The notes under the pieces were generated by a model that saw nothing but the letters and a program-made list of their open reading frames with translations, did not search any database and was not told the origin of the DNA. DNA of 38,816 nt from the NCBI GenBank assembly GCA_002224055.1, contig AZLU01000235.1, forward strand, positions 1 to 38,816, read 5' to 3'. Origin of the DNA: Pezizomycotina sp. ARF18 (lineage: Eukaryota > Ascomycota). Positions within the stretch are counted from its first letter, which is position 1. Each line of letters starts with the position of its first letter. Made by a program: the position numbers and the translations under genes. This document shows positions 23,142 to 33,785 of the stretch, one piece after another.

Positions 23142-23230
23142 CTTTCTTATTTTTTTTTATCGTTTCGTCGGTATTTTTATTTTTTTATTTTTTCCCTTAT
23201 ACAATGGATTTTCTATACTTATTCTAATAA

Positions 23231-23262
<32 letters not shown>

Positions 23263-23841
23263 CAATGGCAGACATTTTCGTATCAGCCGGTCATATATCG
23301 ATCATTGAAAATTCTTCCCTCTGCATTAGTTCGCTAGTACTAGCTGTACGCCCAGACCTCTCTGCAAGTAAGCAGGGGAGCTTGTTCCTGAGAAGGTCAT
23401 GGAATATGACTACGTAGTGAAAGTAAGCTTTAAGAGATCTGAGTAGATATAGCGTGTCATTTTGTAGGAGTTGTGAACTCTTTTTCACTATTGGCAGCAG
23501 CAGCAGCTTTAAGGGAAAATTTTCTAAAAAAAAAAAAAAAACAATTGAAATTTTTTTTCCCACTACGTGCATTTTTGAAACCAAGAAAGATCTTTTATAG
23601 CTGTCCGTTGTTCCAATTTCTCAAAGCTCCTAAAGAATTCCCCAGCTAGCTCTCTTTCGTATTTTTTCTTCTCCTTAGCTCTACTCCACACTCCGTAGTT
23701 CCTTCCTCCCTTTTACTTTTCCTCTTCTTGACCCTTGCCTTTTCTCCTAGCTATTGCTCCTTTACTCTCTTCCTTGGCCAATTCCTAGCTTTTATTTATT
23801 CACACTTATAGCCGCAGGGGCTTTCATCAGAACGATCCACA
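23142..23841. other. Intergenic between tRNA-Cys and RLI1
   Basis: The stretch holds the Pol III terminator T run just after the tRNA, T29 at 23234-23262 and A16 at 23526-23541. A CT-rich block at about 23640-23800 lies before the RLI1 start and is a likely promoter. I see no protein gene. Confidence 0.6.
23234..23262 (+). repeat. Poly(T) tract, 29 nt, the longest homopolymer noted
   Basis: There is an uninterrupted run of T on the + strand, about 90 nt downstream of the tRNA-Cys gene. Confidence 0.95.
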
Positions 23842-26282
23842 ATGGCGGACAATTAACACGGTATGCGGAAACGATTTCATCATGATCAATGGCGCATAGA
23901 TAGGAACAGTCCGCTAACATTCGTTGAAACAGTATTGCCATCGTGAGCTCAGATAAAGTACGAACGCTGATTCACAGACGCTCTTTTTATTCATTCCCTC
24001 CAAATGATTGCGCTTGGGATAGCTTGCTAACAGAACTTGTGTCGCCTGTGTGCAGTGTAAACCAAAAGTACGTTCAAACTACGGAAACCCTCCTTTCTTA
24101 GCTAGCAAACCTCTTTTCTTTGTTTTCCCAGCTCATGGTCAAGGAGCTGTTGTTGAGGTAACGATGCTAATTTTTCCTTTTTTTTTCCCCTTGCAACAGA
24201 AATGTAAACAAGAATGCCGGAAATCATGTCCCGTCAACCGTACCGGGAAGCTGTGCATTGAAGTCACGCCCGACTCCAGGATCTCCTTCATATCGAGCAG
24301 CTGTGTATCGGTTGCGGTATCTGCGTGAAGAAATGCCCTTTAGCGCCATATCGATCATCAACTTGCCGACGAACCTGGAGACCGAAGTGACGCACCGCTA
24401 CTCGGCCAACTCTTTCAAGCTGCACAGACTACCGACGCCCAGGCCGGGACAGGTTTTGGGTCTCGTGGGCACGAACGGTATCGGTAAAAGTACTGCGCTC
24501 AAGGTGCTGTCCGGGCAGCTCAAACCCAACCTGGGCCGCTACGATAATCCGCCGGACTGGTGGGACATCATCAAGCACTTTAGAGGGAATGAGCTCCAGA
24601 CGTACTTCCAAAAAGTGCTCGAGGAGAAGCTGAAGGCCGTCATCAAGCCGCAGTACGTAGATCAGCTCCCGAAAGCGCTCAAGGTTTCAAAGACGGTACG
24701 GGAGATGCTTCAGAGGAAAGATGATATGGATGCTTTAGACGAAATGGCCGATGTGCTTGGTAAGTGCTCAATCTTCAATCCTTCCTAAAAGATACTGGAT
24801 ATAGCTTCAAAACAAGCTATCGAATTTGGTTTCTGATCGTATTATAAACAATTAGAGCTTAAGGAGGTCCTGGACCGTGATGTTAGCAGCTTTCTGGTGG
24901 TGAGCTGCAACGTTTCGCGATAGCAATGGCTTGCGTTCAGAGGGCAGATGTGTAAGTTTTTGGCAATAAATCAGGAATGATCCACAGCCCCCTTTTTTTT
25001 TTTTTTTTTTGGCTAATGCATTTTTATCTTGTAGATACATGTTTGACGAGCCCTCGTCCTTCCTGGATATCAAGCAGCGCCTGAAGGCAGCCGCCACGAT
25101 CCGCGACCTGGTAAAGAAGAACGATCTAGGCTATGTCATCGTCGTCGAACACGATCTTTCCGTGTTGGATTACCTGTCCGACTTTATCTGCGTCCTTTAT
25201 GGCAGACCAGCCGCCTATGGTGTCGTCACTATGCCAGCTTCCGTCCGTGAAGGTATCAATATTTTCCTCGACGGCAATATTCCCACAGAGAATTTGCGCT
25301 TCCGCGAAGAATCGCTGCAGTTCCGCATAGGTGAAGCGGGCGATGACTTTGGCGCCGACCGCAGCCGCGCATTCAAGTACCCATGCATGGTGAAGACGCA
25401 GGGCGACTTCCAGCTTACAATAGAGGAGGCAGCTTCACCGATTCCGAGATTATTGTCATGATGGGCGAAAACGGTACCGGGAAGACAACGTTCTGTAAGC
25501 TCCTGGCAGGTCTGGAGCAGCCGGATGCTGAGTCGAATAAGGTCCCGCAACTGTCTATTTCGCTCAAGCCGCAGACGATTACCGGAAGATTCCCAGGAAC
25601 CGTCAGGATGCTATTCCTGAAGAAGATCAAGGCTGCTTTCCTTAGCCTCAATTCCAAACGGATGTCTACAAACCGCTCAAAATCGACGATTTCATCGACC
25701 AGGAAGTTCAGAATCTGTCCGGTGGTGAATTGCAGCGTGTCGCCCTCGTCTCGCGCTCGGCAAGCCCGCCGACATCTACCTAATCGATGAACCGTCGGCC
25801 TACCTCGATTCGGAGCAGCGTATCATTGCCTCGAGAGTCATCAAGCGGTATATCATGCACGCGAAGAAAACGGCTTTCGTCGTCGAACACGATTTCATCA
25901 TGGCCACTTACCTGGCCGACCGCGTTATCGTCTTCGAAGGTCAACCCTCTGTTAGAGCTACCGCGACGACACCGCAATCCCTCCTAACCGGCTGCAACAA
26001 GTTCCTGAAATCACTAAACGTCACGTATGAGCCATAACTCCTCCAGTTTGTTATTCATTAGTCCGCCATGATCTCTCAAAGCTAATATTTTAAACAGTTT
26101 CCGACGAGACCCATCCTCCTACCGCCCGAGGATCAATAAGCTGGACAGTCAGCTCGATCAAGAACAGAAATCATCTGGCAACTACGTGAGTTACCTCATC
26201 CCATGTCGCTTTTCTAAATTTCGATATATCTTACTAACCACCCTCTTCAACACCGTAGTTCTTCCTCGAAGAGACTGCTTAA
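23842..26282 (+). CDS. RLI1: Rli1/ABCE1 Fe-S ABC ATPase, ribosome recycling factor (eight exons)
   Basis: Rli1 splits terminated ribosomes in the cytosol together with eRF1 or Dom34. The protein begins [19 protein letters not shown] across three very short exons (23842-23860, 23933-23957, 24056-24067). Exon 4 starts at 24200 ([12 protein letters not shown]). Both Fe-S cysteine motifs are visible, the second as [13 protein letters not shown] near 24305. Nucleotide domain 1 has GTNGIGKST near 24468, [20 protein letters not shown] near 24893 and [11 protein letters not shown] at 25036; VIVVEHD is near 25136. Domain 2 has GENGTGKTT near 25465, [20 protein letters not shown] near 25715 and [12 protein letters not shown] near 25773. 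The stop is 26280-26282 after FFLEETA. Introns are 23861-23932, 23958-24055, 24068-24199, 24760-24855, 24952-25034, 26025-26097 and 26186-26258 (branch TACTAAC). Frame slips at about 23852, 24294, 24344, 24893, 25427, 25636 and 25752 are single missing bases. Confidence 0.96.
24993..25010 (+). repeat. Poly(T) tract, 18 nt, inside an RLI1 intron
   Basis: There is a run of T in the 83-nt intron 24952-25034, about 25 nt before the acceptor. Confidence 0.95.
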
Positions 26283-27877
26283 AATTTCGACCTTTGTATA
26301 TCCAAAAACGTTTTCCTGTGTGCATTTTTTCTGGGCATTATTATTGGTATTTGTACTCATTTCATTTTTATTTTCGCCAAAGAAACCAAACTTTGGCGTC
26401 ATGAAGTCATCATTCGTCTGCTTCCTTTGGGAATGGAGTAGGGGAGTATCACATGTCCTCTGAACCTTTTTCAACGGCTTATTTTTTTCCTTTTGGCTTT
26501 GCTTTCTATTTGGACTATATTATCGTCTTTCAAACTAAACGGCATTCCTTGAGTAAAGTAGGGAACAAGATGAAAGGGCTGTTGTTTTAATATATGAAGT
26601 AAGAATATAAAAAGTTTTTTATTTTTTCTTTTGATTCAAACCATTTTTGTGTTTCTAGCAAGGTTCCTATTGGTTTTCTTAACTTTTGCTATCGGTAATA
26701 TTCGCTTTAAACGCCTTGAACGGCCCTTGAAGAGTAGATTTGGCCCCTTGAGTATGAAGAATAAAGACGACGTAAAGGAGAAAAAACCCAAGCTTGGGTT
26801 GGTGGTATCGCGTGGTTTCGTGAGGCCCCGTCGCAATACGAAAAATACGAAATTCACCTGATACCGCTAATACATGTCGATACTTGCCTTGCAGATGAAT
26901 CATTATTCAATCTCTCCCGGCTTGGTTTATTTTCTTCCCCTTTCCTTTTTTTTTGTGATCATATTGTCTCATCATAATAGCGGGTTGGTAATGTACCAAC
27001 TTACCTATGCTATTAACACCCCTATTGTAGGGTTCCTGTTGATAGAGTACATAATGGCTGGCATCGATGACTTCCGGTGATCATTTCATGGGTGTATTAG
27101 GTCTTCAGGGAAGGCTTACTTGGAGATATTGTTCTTCATTGTTTTCATATAGCATGATAGCTGTGGCCCGGGTAGTCTCACAAGCTTTTGACTTGTTTGG
27201 ATACGTACGCATGCTTATCGATGTTAGTATCTCAGCCAATGACCGTGATCAGGAGAATATACGAACTAAAATCCCTTTTGCAGGAAGGAAGGGCTTTCAT
27301 CAAACGTATCACCACTTATAGCTTTTGACCTTCCTGCTCTGAAGCCTTTCTCGATGATCCATCTGTTTAGCCAGAAGTCATATTAAAAAGGTGAAAATAT
27401 AATGATAGTTCCTTTTTTAATGAACAGGGGTCGTTATGGAAAAACACAAAAGATAGTAGAATTAGATAGTGTGCTGATACAACGCACCGTGGTAGGTTTG
27501 TTAGAGCCGTGTCTCGCTGCCTTCAACGAAATACTTGTCAAATATGAAATTAGGAGAGAAAATGTTTTGAAAAAATCCGAGAGCAGTTAGTCCGCTTCCA
27601 GACTTTGAGTGTTAGTTCATACCTCAGATGACTTCTTCCGCCAAAAAATGCATATAAGGGGCTACAAGAAACGCTCCAGTAGTAGTAAAATAAACATAAA
27701 ATAAAAATATTATAGAAATCAATCAAGGATGCAGAACTTTTCCCCCTCTTAGTATCTTGATATGCATAACGATAGACCCCATATACTCTTGCTTTTTGAA
27801 CGAGAAAGTCCCTATTTCTTTTCATGAGTCGGAACCTGGAGTTTCTACCCTTGGTTAACTTAGCCTGAATTTCTTTT
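26283..27877. other. Convergent intergenic region between RLI1 and PRP40
   Basis: This 1.6 kb lies between the 3' ends of two convergent genes. It is A+T-rich with only short overlapping frames, none with a recognisable domain. A perfect 16-bp palindrome (AACCCAAGCTTGGGTT) lies at 26785-26800. Confidence 0.6.
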
Positions 27878-30800
27878 TTACTCTGCAATTTCCCCTTCTT
27901 CGCTCTCGGCGCCGCCATCTTCGGGAACTTCTCCGTCTTCGCGCTTAGTGGACTGAGAATCCTTCTCCGTTTGAGGTGTGCGGTCACGGTTGGAGCGATC
28001 CTTTCTTGAACGCTGCAGTATTCACTTGTTAGCAATCTTTGTTCCACGCGAAGGTTTTGTAAAATGATCAACCAACTAACCTTCGAGCTTCGTTTCGATC
28101 CATCACTGTCTTCACCAGGGCTCTGGGACGGGCTCTGCGCCGAGAACTGCTGATACTAGCATCATCGCGGTCCTTCGACCTGTACTGGCGCTCTCGCTCT
28201 TCCTCCCGCTCGCGCCTCTCGCGGTCGTAGATACTCTCGGAGTGGCGTCCTGTCACGGTCCCTGTCACGATCGCGGTCACGTTCTCGCTCGCGCTCACGA
28301 TCGCGGTCATATCTTTCTCTATCGCGGTCACGGTCTCTATCGCGTTCGCTGCGGCCCACAGGGAAGCCAGTTCCTCCCTTCTGGTGTTGCCGCTCCCTCT
28401 CACCCGCAGCGCGCCTACGCTCTGCTTCGTAGGGATCGACCTCGGGAGTCCTGCGGTGCACGGAACGGGGACTGCGACTTCCGCGGTAGTGGTGACCGTT
28501 CCTGTCTCGATCCCTATCGCGCTCCCGCTCCCGATCGCGTTCGCGGTCTCGATCTCGATGGTCTCTGTCACGGTCGCGATCCCTATCTCGCTCGCGCTCA
28601 CGATCTCTGTCCCGCTCACGCTCCCTATCGCGATCACGGTCTCTGTGCCTATCCCTAGCATCTCGGGATCGCTCGCGGTCCAGCTTCTCGGCACCTCTAC
28701 TAGACTTGCGCTCCTTGCGGTCCGCCTCACGATCGTCGTCCTGCCTGTCCTTCAGTCGCCTTATGACCTTGTCAAAAGCGGCCTGGCGCATTTCCTCGGA
28801 GTCTAGATCACGGAAACTCATCGTATTTAGCGATCCGAGGACGTACCTGTTCCCACGTGTCGCTCACGGATACGGGCGGATCGAGGTGCTTGATCACGGA
28901 TCTCAAGGCATCTACGCGCCTTCGCTGGTGGCGTTCCGACTGGTGCCTGTCTTCTTCGCGACGACGCTCGGCTTTCTCGCGAATCTTATCGAAAATCACA
29001 GCGTACATTTCACCGTCCAACCTAGCTGTTTTTGGGTCACTCTGCAAAACTTGAACAAACTCTTCAAGTGTGGTGTTAGGAGTCCATTGAAAACGCTTCT
29101 CCTCCAGAACATCCAATGCGTGGTTTTTCCACTGGCGGAGGTCACGATCAACCTCTTCCATCTTGTCCCAGAAAAGATCCAACGGCGTGGATCCAGGTTG
29201 CCCAAGCATGTTCTTATACCTCTCGTCATCTTGAATGGAGGGATATATTTGCTTCCATTTCGAACCTGGGCGTATTTCTCCCTTGGAGTGTAATTCGTCG
29301 AGGAGGGCCTATTTTGACGGTCAGTAAGAAAGCTTGGACGGGCAACTGATTACGGCTTATACTTACAACAAAGTCTTCACGGTGTTTCCTTTCCTCTCTC
29401 TGCTTAACGGTCTTTTGTTTTTGCTTCTTGTCGTTCTGCGATCTTCAAGGAATTTGATATGTCCCTCGTAAACGCTCAAAACATCGAGTTTGGAAAGAGC
29501 CTGGAATTTCGGTTCAGACTTGAATGTTTCGTTCTCTTGGATGATGTCTTGGGCTTCTGACCATCGAGTGTATGGCTCTAGAATAAGAGACTTGAGCAAA
29601 GTTTGCAACTCCTCCATCGCTTGCTTCCGTTCGCTAGCTTCCCTTTCTTCCTCCTGCTTGCGGAGTCCAATAACGTATTCACAAAGAGATTGCGCCTTTC
29701 GTTTTTCGTCGGCAGTAGACCTAAATATAGTCTCTTTTTCGATGATCGGACGGGCAGTTCTAGTGGAGGCGTTATGATTAGTAAATATATACGAAACAAA
29801 TGATATATCTAAATATCATCTAGAAAGGCCTATGTGTGTAAGACTTACCGCCATCTAGTGTAGTATTTTGATTTCAGGATGGCTCTTGAGCATCGTCGCA
29901 AAGTCCTGCCGGAGCTTCGACATCCTATCCTTTGCCTTTCTAGATCTTGCAAGCGCAAATCTGCAGTATACTTCTCGAATGCCGCTCTCCTGTCCTTAGG
30001 GTCCTTGATGGCTCGGTACTGGGGTTCCTTGATAACGGCCCTCATTGTCTGCTCCCATGTCCAGTCGGAACCTACCCGCACTTCTTAAGCATTTTGAAAA
30101 AAGCGGCTTCCGCTTCAGCGGGATTGGAGTACTCATTCTTCTCAGCGTCGGACTTGCCGACCTCTTTGGCGACATCGGCAATCAATCCTGAAATAGCGGC
30201 CGCACGTTCCGGGTTCATTCCTTCATCCTGTAAGCTTTGTTGCTGCTGGTGCTGCTGTTGAGGTATTTGAGGGAGACCATGGCCAGGCTGCAGGGTTGGC
30301 GGTTGTCCTTGTTGCTGAGGCGGAACAAACGGTTGGTGCTGTTGGTGGAGAGGGTGCTGGAACGGATGATGGTGCTGGTGTTGCGGAAAGTGCGGATGGT
30401 GAGGCGGGCCGTGGTGTGAGGCGCCATGATGCGGAGGCCCTTGCTGATGAGGCTGCTGCTGTTGGTGCGGCTGCTGTGGAGGCCCTCCAGGCTGCTGCGG
30501 CGGTTGCTGTCCCTGCTGTTGATTTGGTCTCCAGGTTATATTACTATAAGTCGGTACACCACCAGCCACGAATTGAGGCCTGTTTATGTCAAAAAGTTCA
30601 AGTATATTGTTAGTCGAGGCTGATGTTTAGTCACGTGATATATGAATGAATGAAAGAAATAAAGAAGGCTAGAAACTCACGCTGCCGGTTTGTTAGCAGC
30701 CGCTTGCTGCTCTGCCATTTCCTTCCCATATTCAAGGGCAGCCTTATACGTCTCAGGCATCTCCCAGACACTCTGCTTGGTCTTTTCGTGAGACCAGTAC

Positions 30801-31049
30801 TTCTTTCCCTCGGGCGTCGTGTACTCCTTCCATGGTTGAGCCGCAATGGCTTTCTAAATAGATTCGAAAAAAAAATCTCATCAGCGCCGGTTCCTCAGAA
30901 GTCGCCAAAGTGGGTAGTCTGAAAAAAGAGCACTCACCTCCACCGGAGTCATCAAGTCTACGGTTTGTCCATTGCGTCTGGTTAGTCCTCGTGTTATAGT
31001 AATATATCCTGCCATCCGTATGCTTCGCTTCCTGCCAAAGCGCAGACAT
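27878..31049 (-). CDS. PRP40: Prp40 pre-mRNA processing protein: two WW domains, FF domains, Q/P/H linker and RD/RE-rich tail
   Basis: Prp40 is a U1 snRNP protein that bridges the 5' splice site complex to branch-point factors. The ATG at 31049 opens with WW1 (ALWQEAKHTDGRIYYYNTRT). WW2 follows intron 30854-30937 (PWKEYTTPEGKKYWSHEKT, then QSVWEMP). After intron 30580-30680 comes a linker of about 100 residues rich in Gln, Pro and His (30530-30240). FF-type blocks follow: FFKMLKKCG/VGSDWTWEQTMRAV near 30100-30050, KDRMSKLRQDFATMLKSHPE near 29920-29870, LKSLILEPYTRWSEAQDII near 29595-29540 and STPLDLFWDKMEEVDRDLRQ near 29190-29130. Intron 29760-29848 splits this part. The C-terminal third is dense in Arg-Asp and Arg-Glu dipeptides (28660-28190). 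After intron 28013-28080 the acidic end EDGGAESEEGEIAE runs to the stop at 27878-27880. Slips occur near 30965, 30080, 29430 and 28240. Confidence 0.94.
28190..28660 (-). repeat. RD/RE dipeptide-repeat coding tract in PRP40
   Basis: About 470 bases encode tandem Arg-Asp and Arg-Glu dipeptides (for example RDRDRERERDRDRERER). The DNA is a degenerate hexamer repeat of the CGCGAT/CGTGAC type. The same tract gives long open frames on the opposite strand (28242-28658 and 28384-28806), which are repeat artefacts. Confidence 0.9.
30240..30535 (-). repeat. Gln/Pro/His-rich coding tract in PRP40
   Basis: The segment encodes a linker of repeated QQ, PP, HH and HQ units between the WW pair and the first FF domain. 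It is a CAG/CAC-like degenerate repeat, prone to length change, and its antisense frames are artefacts. Confidence 0.9.
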
Positions 31050-31680
31050 CTTGTTGATTCCCTGTAGCCAGATATGGCACAAAAAAAAGGAGCGGCGCTT
31101 TGGTTAGGTCACAGAAATACGACAAGTGATAAGTTCGATGAATAGAAATGAAAGATTCTATCGGCAGAAAGGACGAAATAGATCACTAAATCAATGGAGA
31201 TAGATAGTTAAAAAACAATAACAAAATATAGGAAAAAAGAGAGATTGGAAGATACTAAGTGGGGGGATGTATATATTTTTTAAGTATTATTTAAGTGTGG
31301 AAGCGCGTTCGGTGGTGAGAAGGAAATGAAAATTTTCGAGGGTGGAAGGAAGAGGCTAATTATTATTTTTAATTTTCCCGAAAATTTAAATTTCTTTTTC
31401 TTTTTCCTTCCCCTCTCAGAAACAGAGTAATAAAGGTCCCTAATATATAGCTTGGCCTATCCCTACCTGTTTAGCTATTACACACCCAGAGCTTCGGGCT
31501 CCTTGATTTATACGCTTCTACAAAAGGCCTCAGTCGACTATCACCAGCTCTCCCTTATCCTCTTCCCGCCATTTCTTAATTCTTCTTTAGTCTTCTCGAT
31601 AATGTCTACTTGCGATGCGATGGCGATGGCGATGAAAGTATTTCTGCTACGTTCCGCCGGGTCACCGGCGAACGACAACC
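31050..31680. promoter_or_regulatory. Divergent promoter region of PRP40 and TRS65
   Basis: About 630 bp separate the two start codons, so both promoters must lie here. An AG acceptor just upstream of the PRP40 ATG (CTACAG near 31064 on the minus strand) may mark a leader intron. The centre (31200-31400) is A+T-rich. I see no RNA gene. Confidence 0.45.
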
Positions 31681-33785
31681 ATGGATATCATAGAACGAGC
31701 TCGTATCGACGTTATCGTACCAGACGCGACAAATTTGAACATGGAAGAGTACCTCGACGCATCAAAGACAATACAAACCCGCCTCAACCGCCTGCAGAAC
31801 ATGCGAAGCGCAAAGGAGATATTAACCAGCCGCCAATTGCTCTTCCCTTACTTGCTGGATCAAGCAACGTAGGGTTTTATTTTATGGTAAGAACAATTCC
31901 AACGAAATCGAACCTTTTGTTTTCTTTTTTCCTTGATTTTCTTTTAATTCTTATCGTCTCTATAGCTTTGTCTTGGGGGAAATCTCACCTACTAAACAGC
32001 AATTCGCTTACATTACTGACAGTTCTGGCACTGTAGACGAAGATGTGCCGCTGTTCATTGCCCTGCAGATAATCGGCGTCCAGGATGATGCGCTTTTCGA
32101 ATCATACAATTCACGGTTAGCAGTTTCGTTGGAGGTACACGCGAACGACAATCAAAATCAGCGGGTAGCGCGCCGGTCGCTATTAAGGAGAGCGAAGGCG
32201 CTATACTGCTTTACCAAAAAACCATACAGGAAAATGACGGGAGCAGGATATCAAGAAGAATAGGCGACACTCGGATATCCGTTTGGAAGCTAGCAGTCCC
32301 AGTTGGTACGATTTGTTTTGTTTGCCCTTTGATTAGCTTATTCGACTTGGTTATCGTGGTATTTTGTGGACTTTAGCGATTGATTTTACTTCCAGGCCAC
32401 CCGAAAGTCAAGACCTCTAGCCCGCGCGTAATGTTCTCCGCATCAGCGACCATTCGATATTACGCACATGATCAGAAGCAGCAACCTACTGACGACGAAT
32501 ACATGCCGAGTTCCGAACCTCTCGGCGCGAATCTGCTGGAAACCTTTGACGTTGGACATTTTGACGAGGAGGGCGATGGCAAGACGGCACCGCCTTTCTT
32601 TCCGCACGGCGTGTCTCGAGAGTGATACCAGCGGCTCCTACCCCTAAGGAGCTATTTAGGTCCCTAGGATATGCTTCCAGAAGATCATTCTCGATCTTGC
32701 CTGCCATAAACTTTAAGTTGCGCGGTTCGAGGCTAGCGCTTTCAACGACGCAAAATATGGTTGCGTGCCTTCATCTCGAAGCCACTTCCCATGCCAACTG
32801 CGAAGTTCGGATCGACGAGGTCTCGCTCCGCATGCCTACAGGAGTTCGGAACTCATTGCAGAGCCTGATGTCCTTAAGCTTCCTCTCATTTTAAGACCTC
32901 AAGATGAGATGATACTCCTATATTCGCTACAATCGAAAGGGCCTCGGAGCTTAGTACACCGATAGTAAATCCCTCGCTCATCAAGAAGCTTACAGTAAGG
33001 TTGAAAGGGGAAGCACAGGTTTCGACCGGTGCCGTCCGCTGATAGCGACGTTCTGGATACCACGATCGACTTTACCAGCTCGTCGATAACAACCAGCAAC
33101 AGGAGCATGGCGCCTCACCTGCAAAAGTCGTTGCGCCCGCCCCAGGCGCGGCCGCAGTCTCAGTCCGGCGCTGTAAGCAGACCCGTTACGCCGCAATATC
33201 CGCAGCAGTCCCAGCAGTCCCAGTTCACGCTGGTGGGCTCGGTAGCAATGATTTTATGGATTAATGATAACTTTTACAGGTCCCGACCGAGTCTACGTCG
33301 GTGAGGTATTCAGCTGGCAGGTTTTCGTGGTCAACCGGGCAGCGTCACCGGAAGCTTGCCCTGGTGGTACCGCCTAAGAGGCGGAAAGGCGAAGGGAAGC
33401 TTTTGCCAAATCCTCCTCAGAGCTCTACGGAACCTGTATTGGACGAAGGTATAATATCGTCTACCTACAGGAGCAGATACCTGCAGCCTGCAGAACTTAT
33501 ACCGCTTATTAATGACGTCAGAATAGGGTAAGATATTTCCGTTTATTTTTCGATTATACGATTTCTGAGGGAGCATTTAGCGCGACTATGTATTTATGAA
33601 TATACTATATTGGTTTTGCTTGCTAACTGTAATTCCAAACGAAAAAGACCACTAGCGCCAAACGCCTGCCACACGTGGAACTGCGGTTCATGCCGTTAGC
33701 TACCGGCGTGCTTGCCGTTGAAGGCGTGCGGGTGATAGACCTCCTGACTAACGAGGCTACCGACTGTCGGATCTTCCCAGCGTGA
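31681..33785 (+). CDS. TRS65: TRAPPII complex subunit Trs65
   Basis: Trs65 is a fungal subunit of TRAPPII, the Rab guanine-nucleotide exchange complex at the late Golgi. The start ATGGATATC at 31681 gives ERARIDVIVPDATNLNMEEY, the typical N-terminal block. The middle part is recognisable as ILPAINFKLR near 32695, NMVACLHLEATSHANCEVRI near 32754 and DEVSLRMP near 32815. The C-terminal domain has GPDRVYVGEVFSWQVFVVNR near 33280 and KLALVVPPKRRKGEG near 33352. PLAPNACHTVELRFMPLATG lies near 33650 and VEGVRVIDLLTNEATDC near 33718; the stop is 33783-33785. The last intron is 33528-33647 with GCTAAC branch. An intron near 31888-31964 is likely, as is one ending at 33279, whose donor (33231 or 33242) would make it unusually short. 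Several single-base slips are present, and the part 31850-32650 is only partly resolved. Confidence 0.87.

Noticed and set aside
16205-26760. Shared 12-mer CCCCTTGAGTAT near 16210 and 26745 as a dispersed repeat
   Set aside because: Many 12-mer matches are expected by chance in 38.8 kb, and the flanks do not match.
26785-26800. Perfect 16-bp palindrome AACCCAAGCTTGGGTT as a terminator or operator
   Set aside because: A palindrome of this size is expected roughly once by chance in a window of this length, and eukaryotic genes do not end at such hairpins.
28242-28806. Two plus-strand frames of about 140 codons (28242-28658, 28384-28806)
   Set aside because: They lie antisense to the RD/RE repeat of PRP40; a repeated hexamer keeps several frames open. 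The minus-strand reading has conserved Prp40 sequence on both sides.
30237-30613. Plus-strand frames rich in Leu, Val and Ala
   Set aside because: They are the antisense of the Gln/Pro/His coding tract of PRP40.
12757-31049. Functional gene cluster of splicing factors (CUS2 and PRP40)
   Set aside because: They are over 13 kb apart, on opposite strands, with unrelated genes between; two spliceosome genes in a window of conserved genes is not remarkable.
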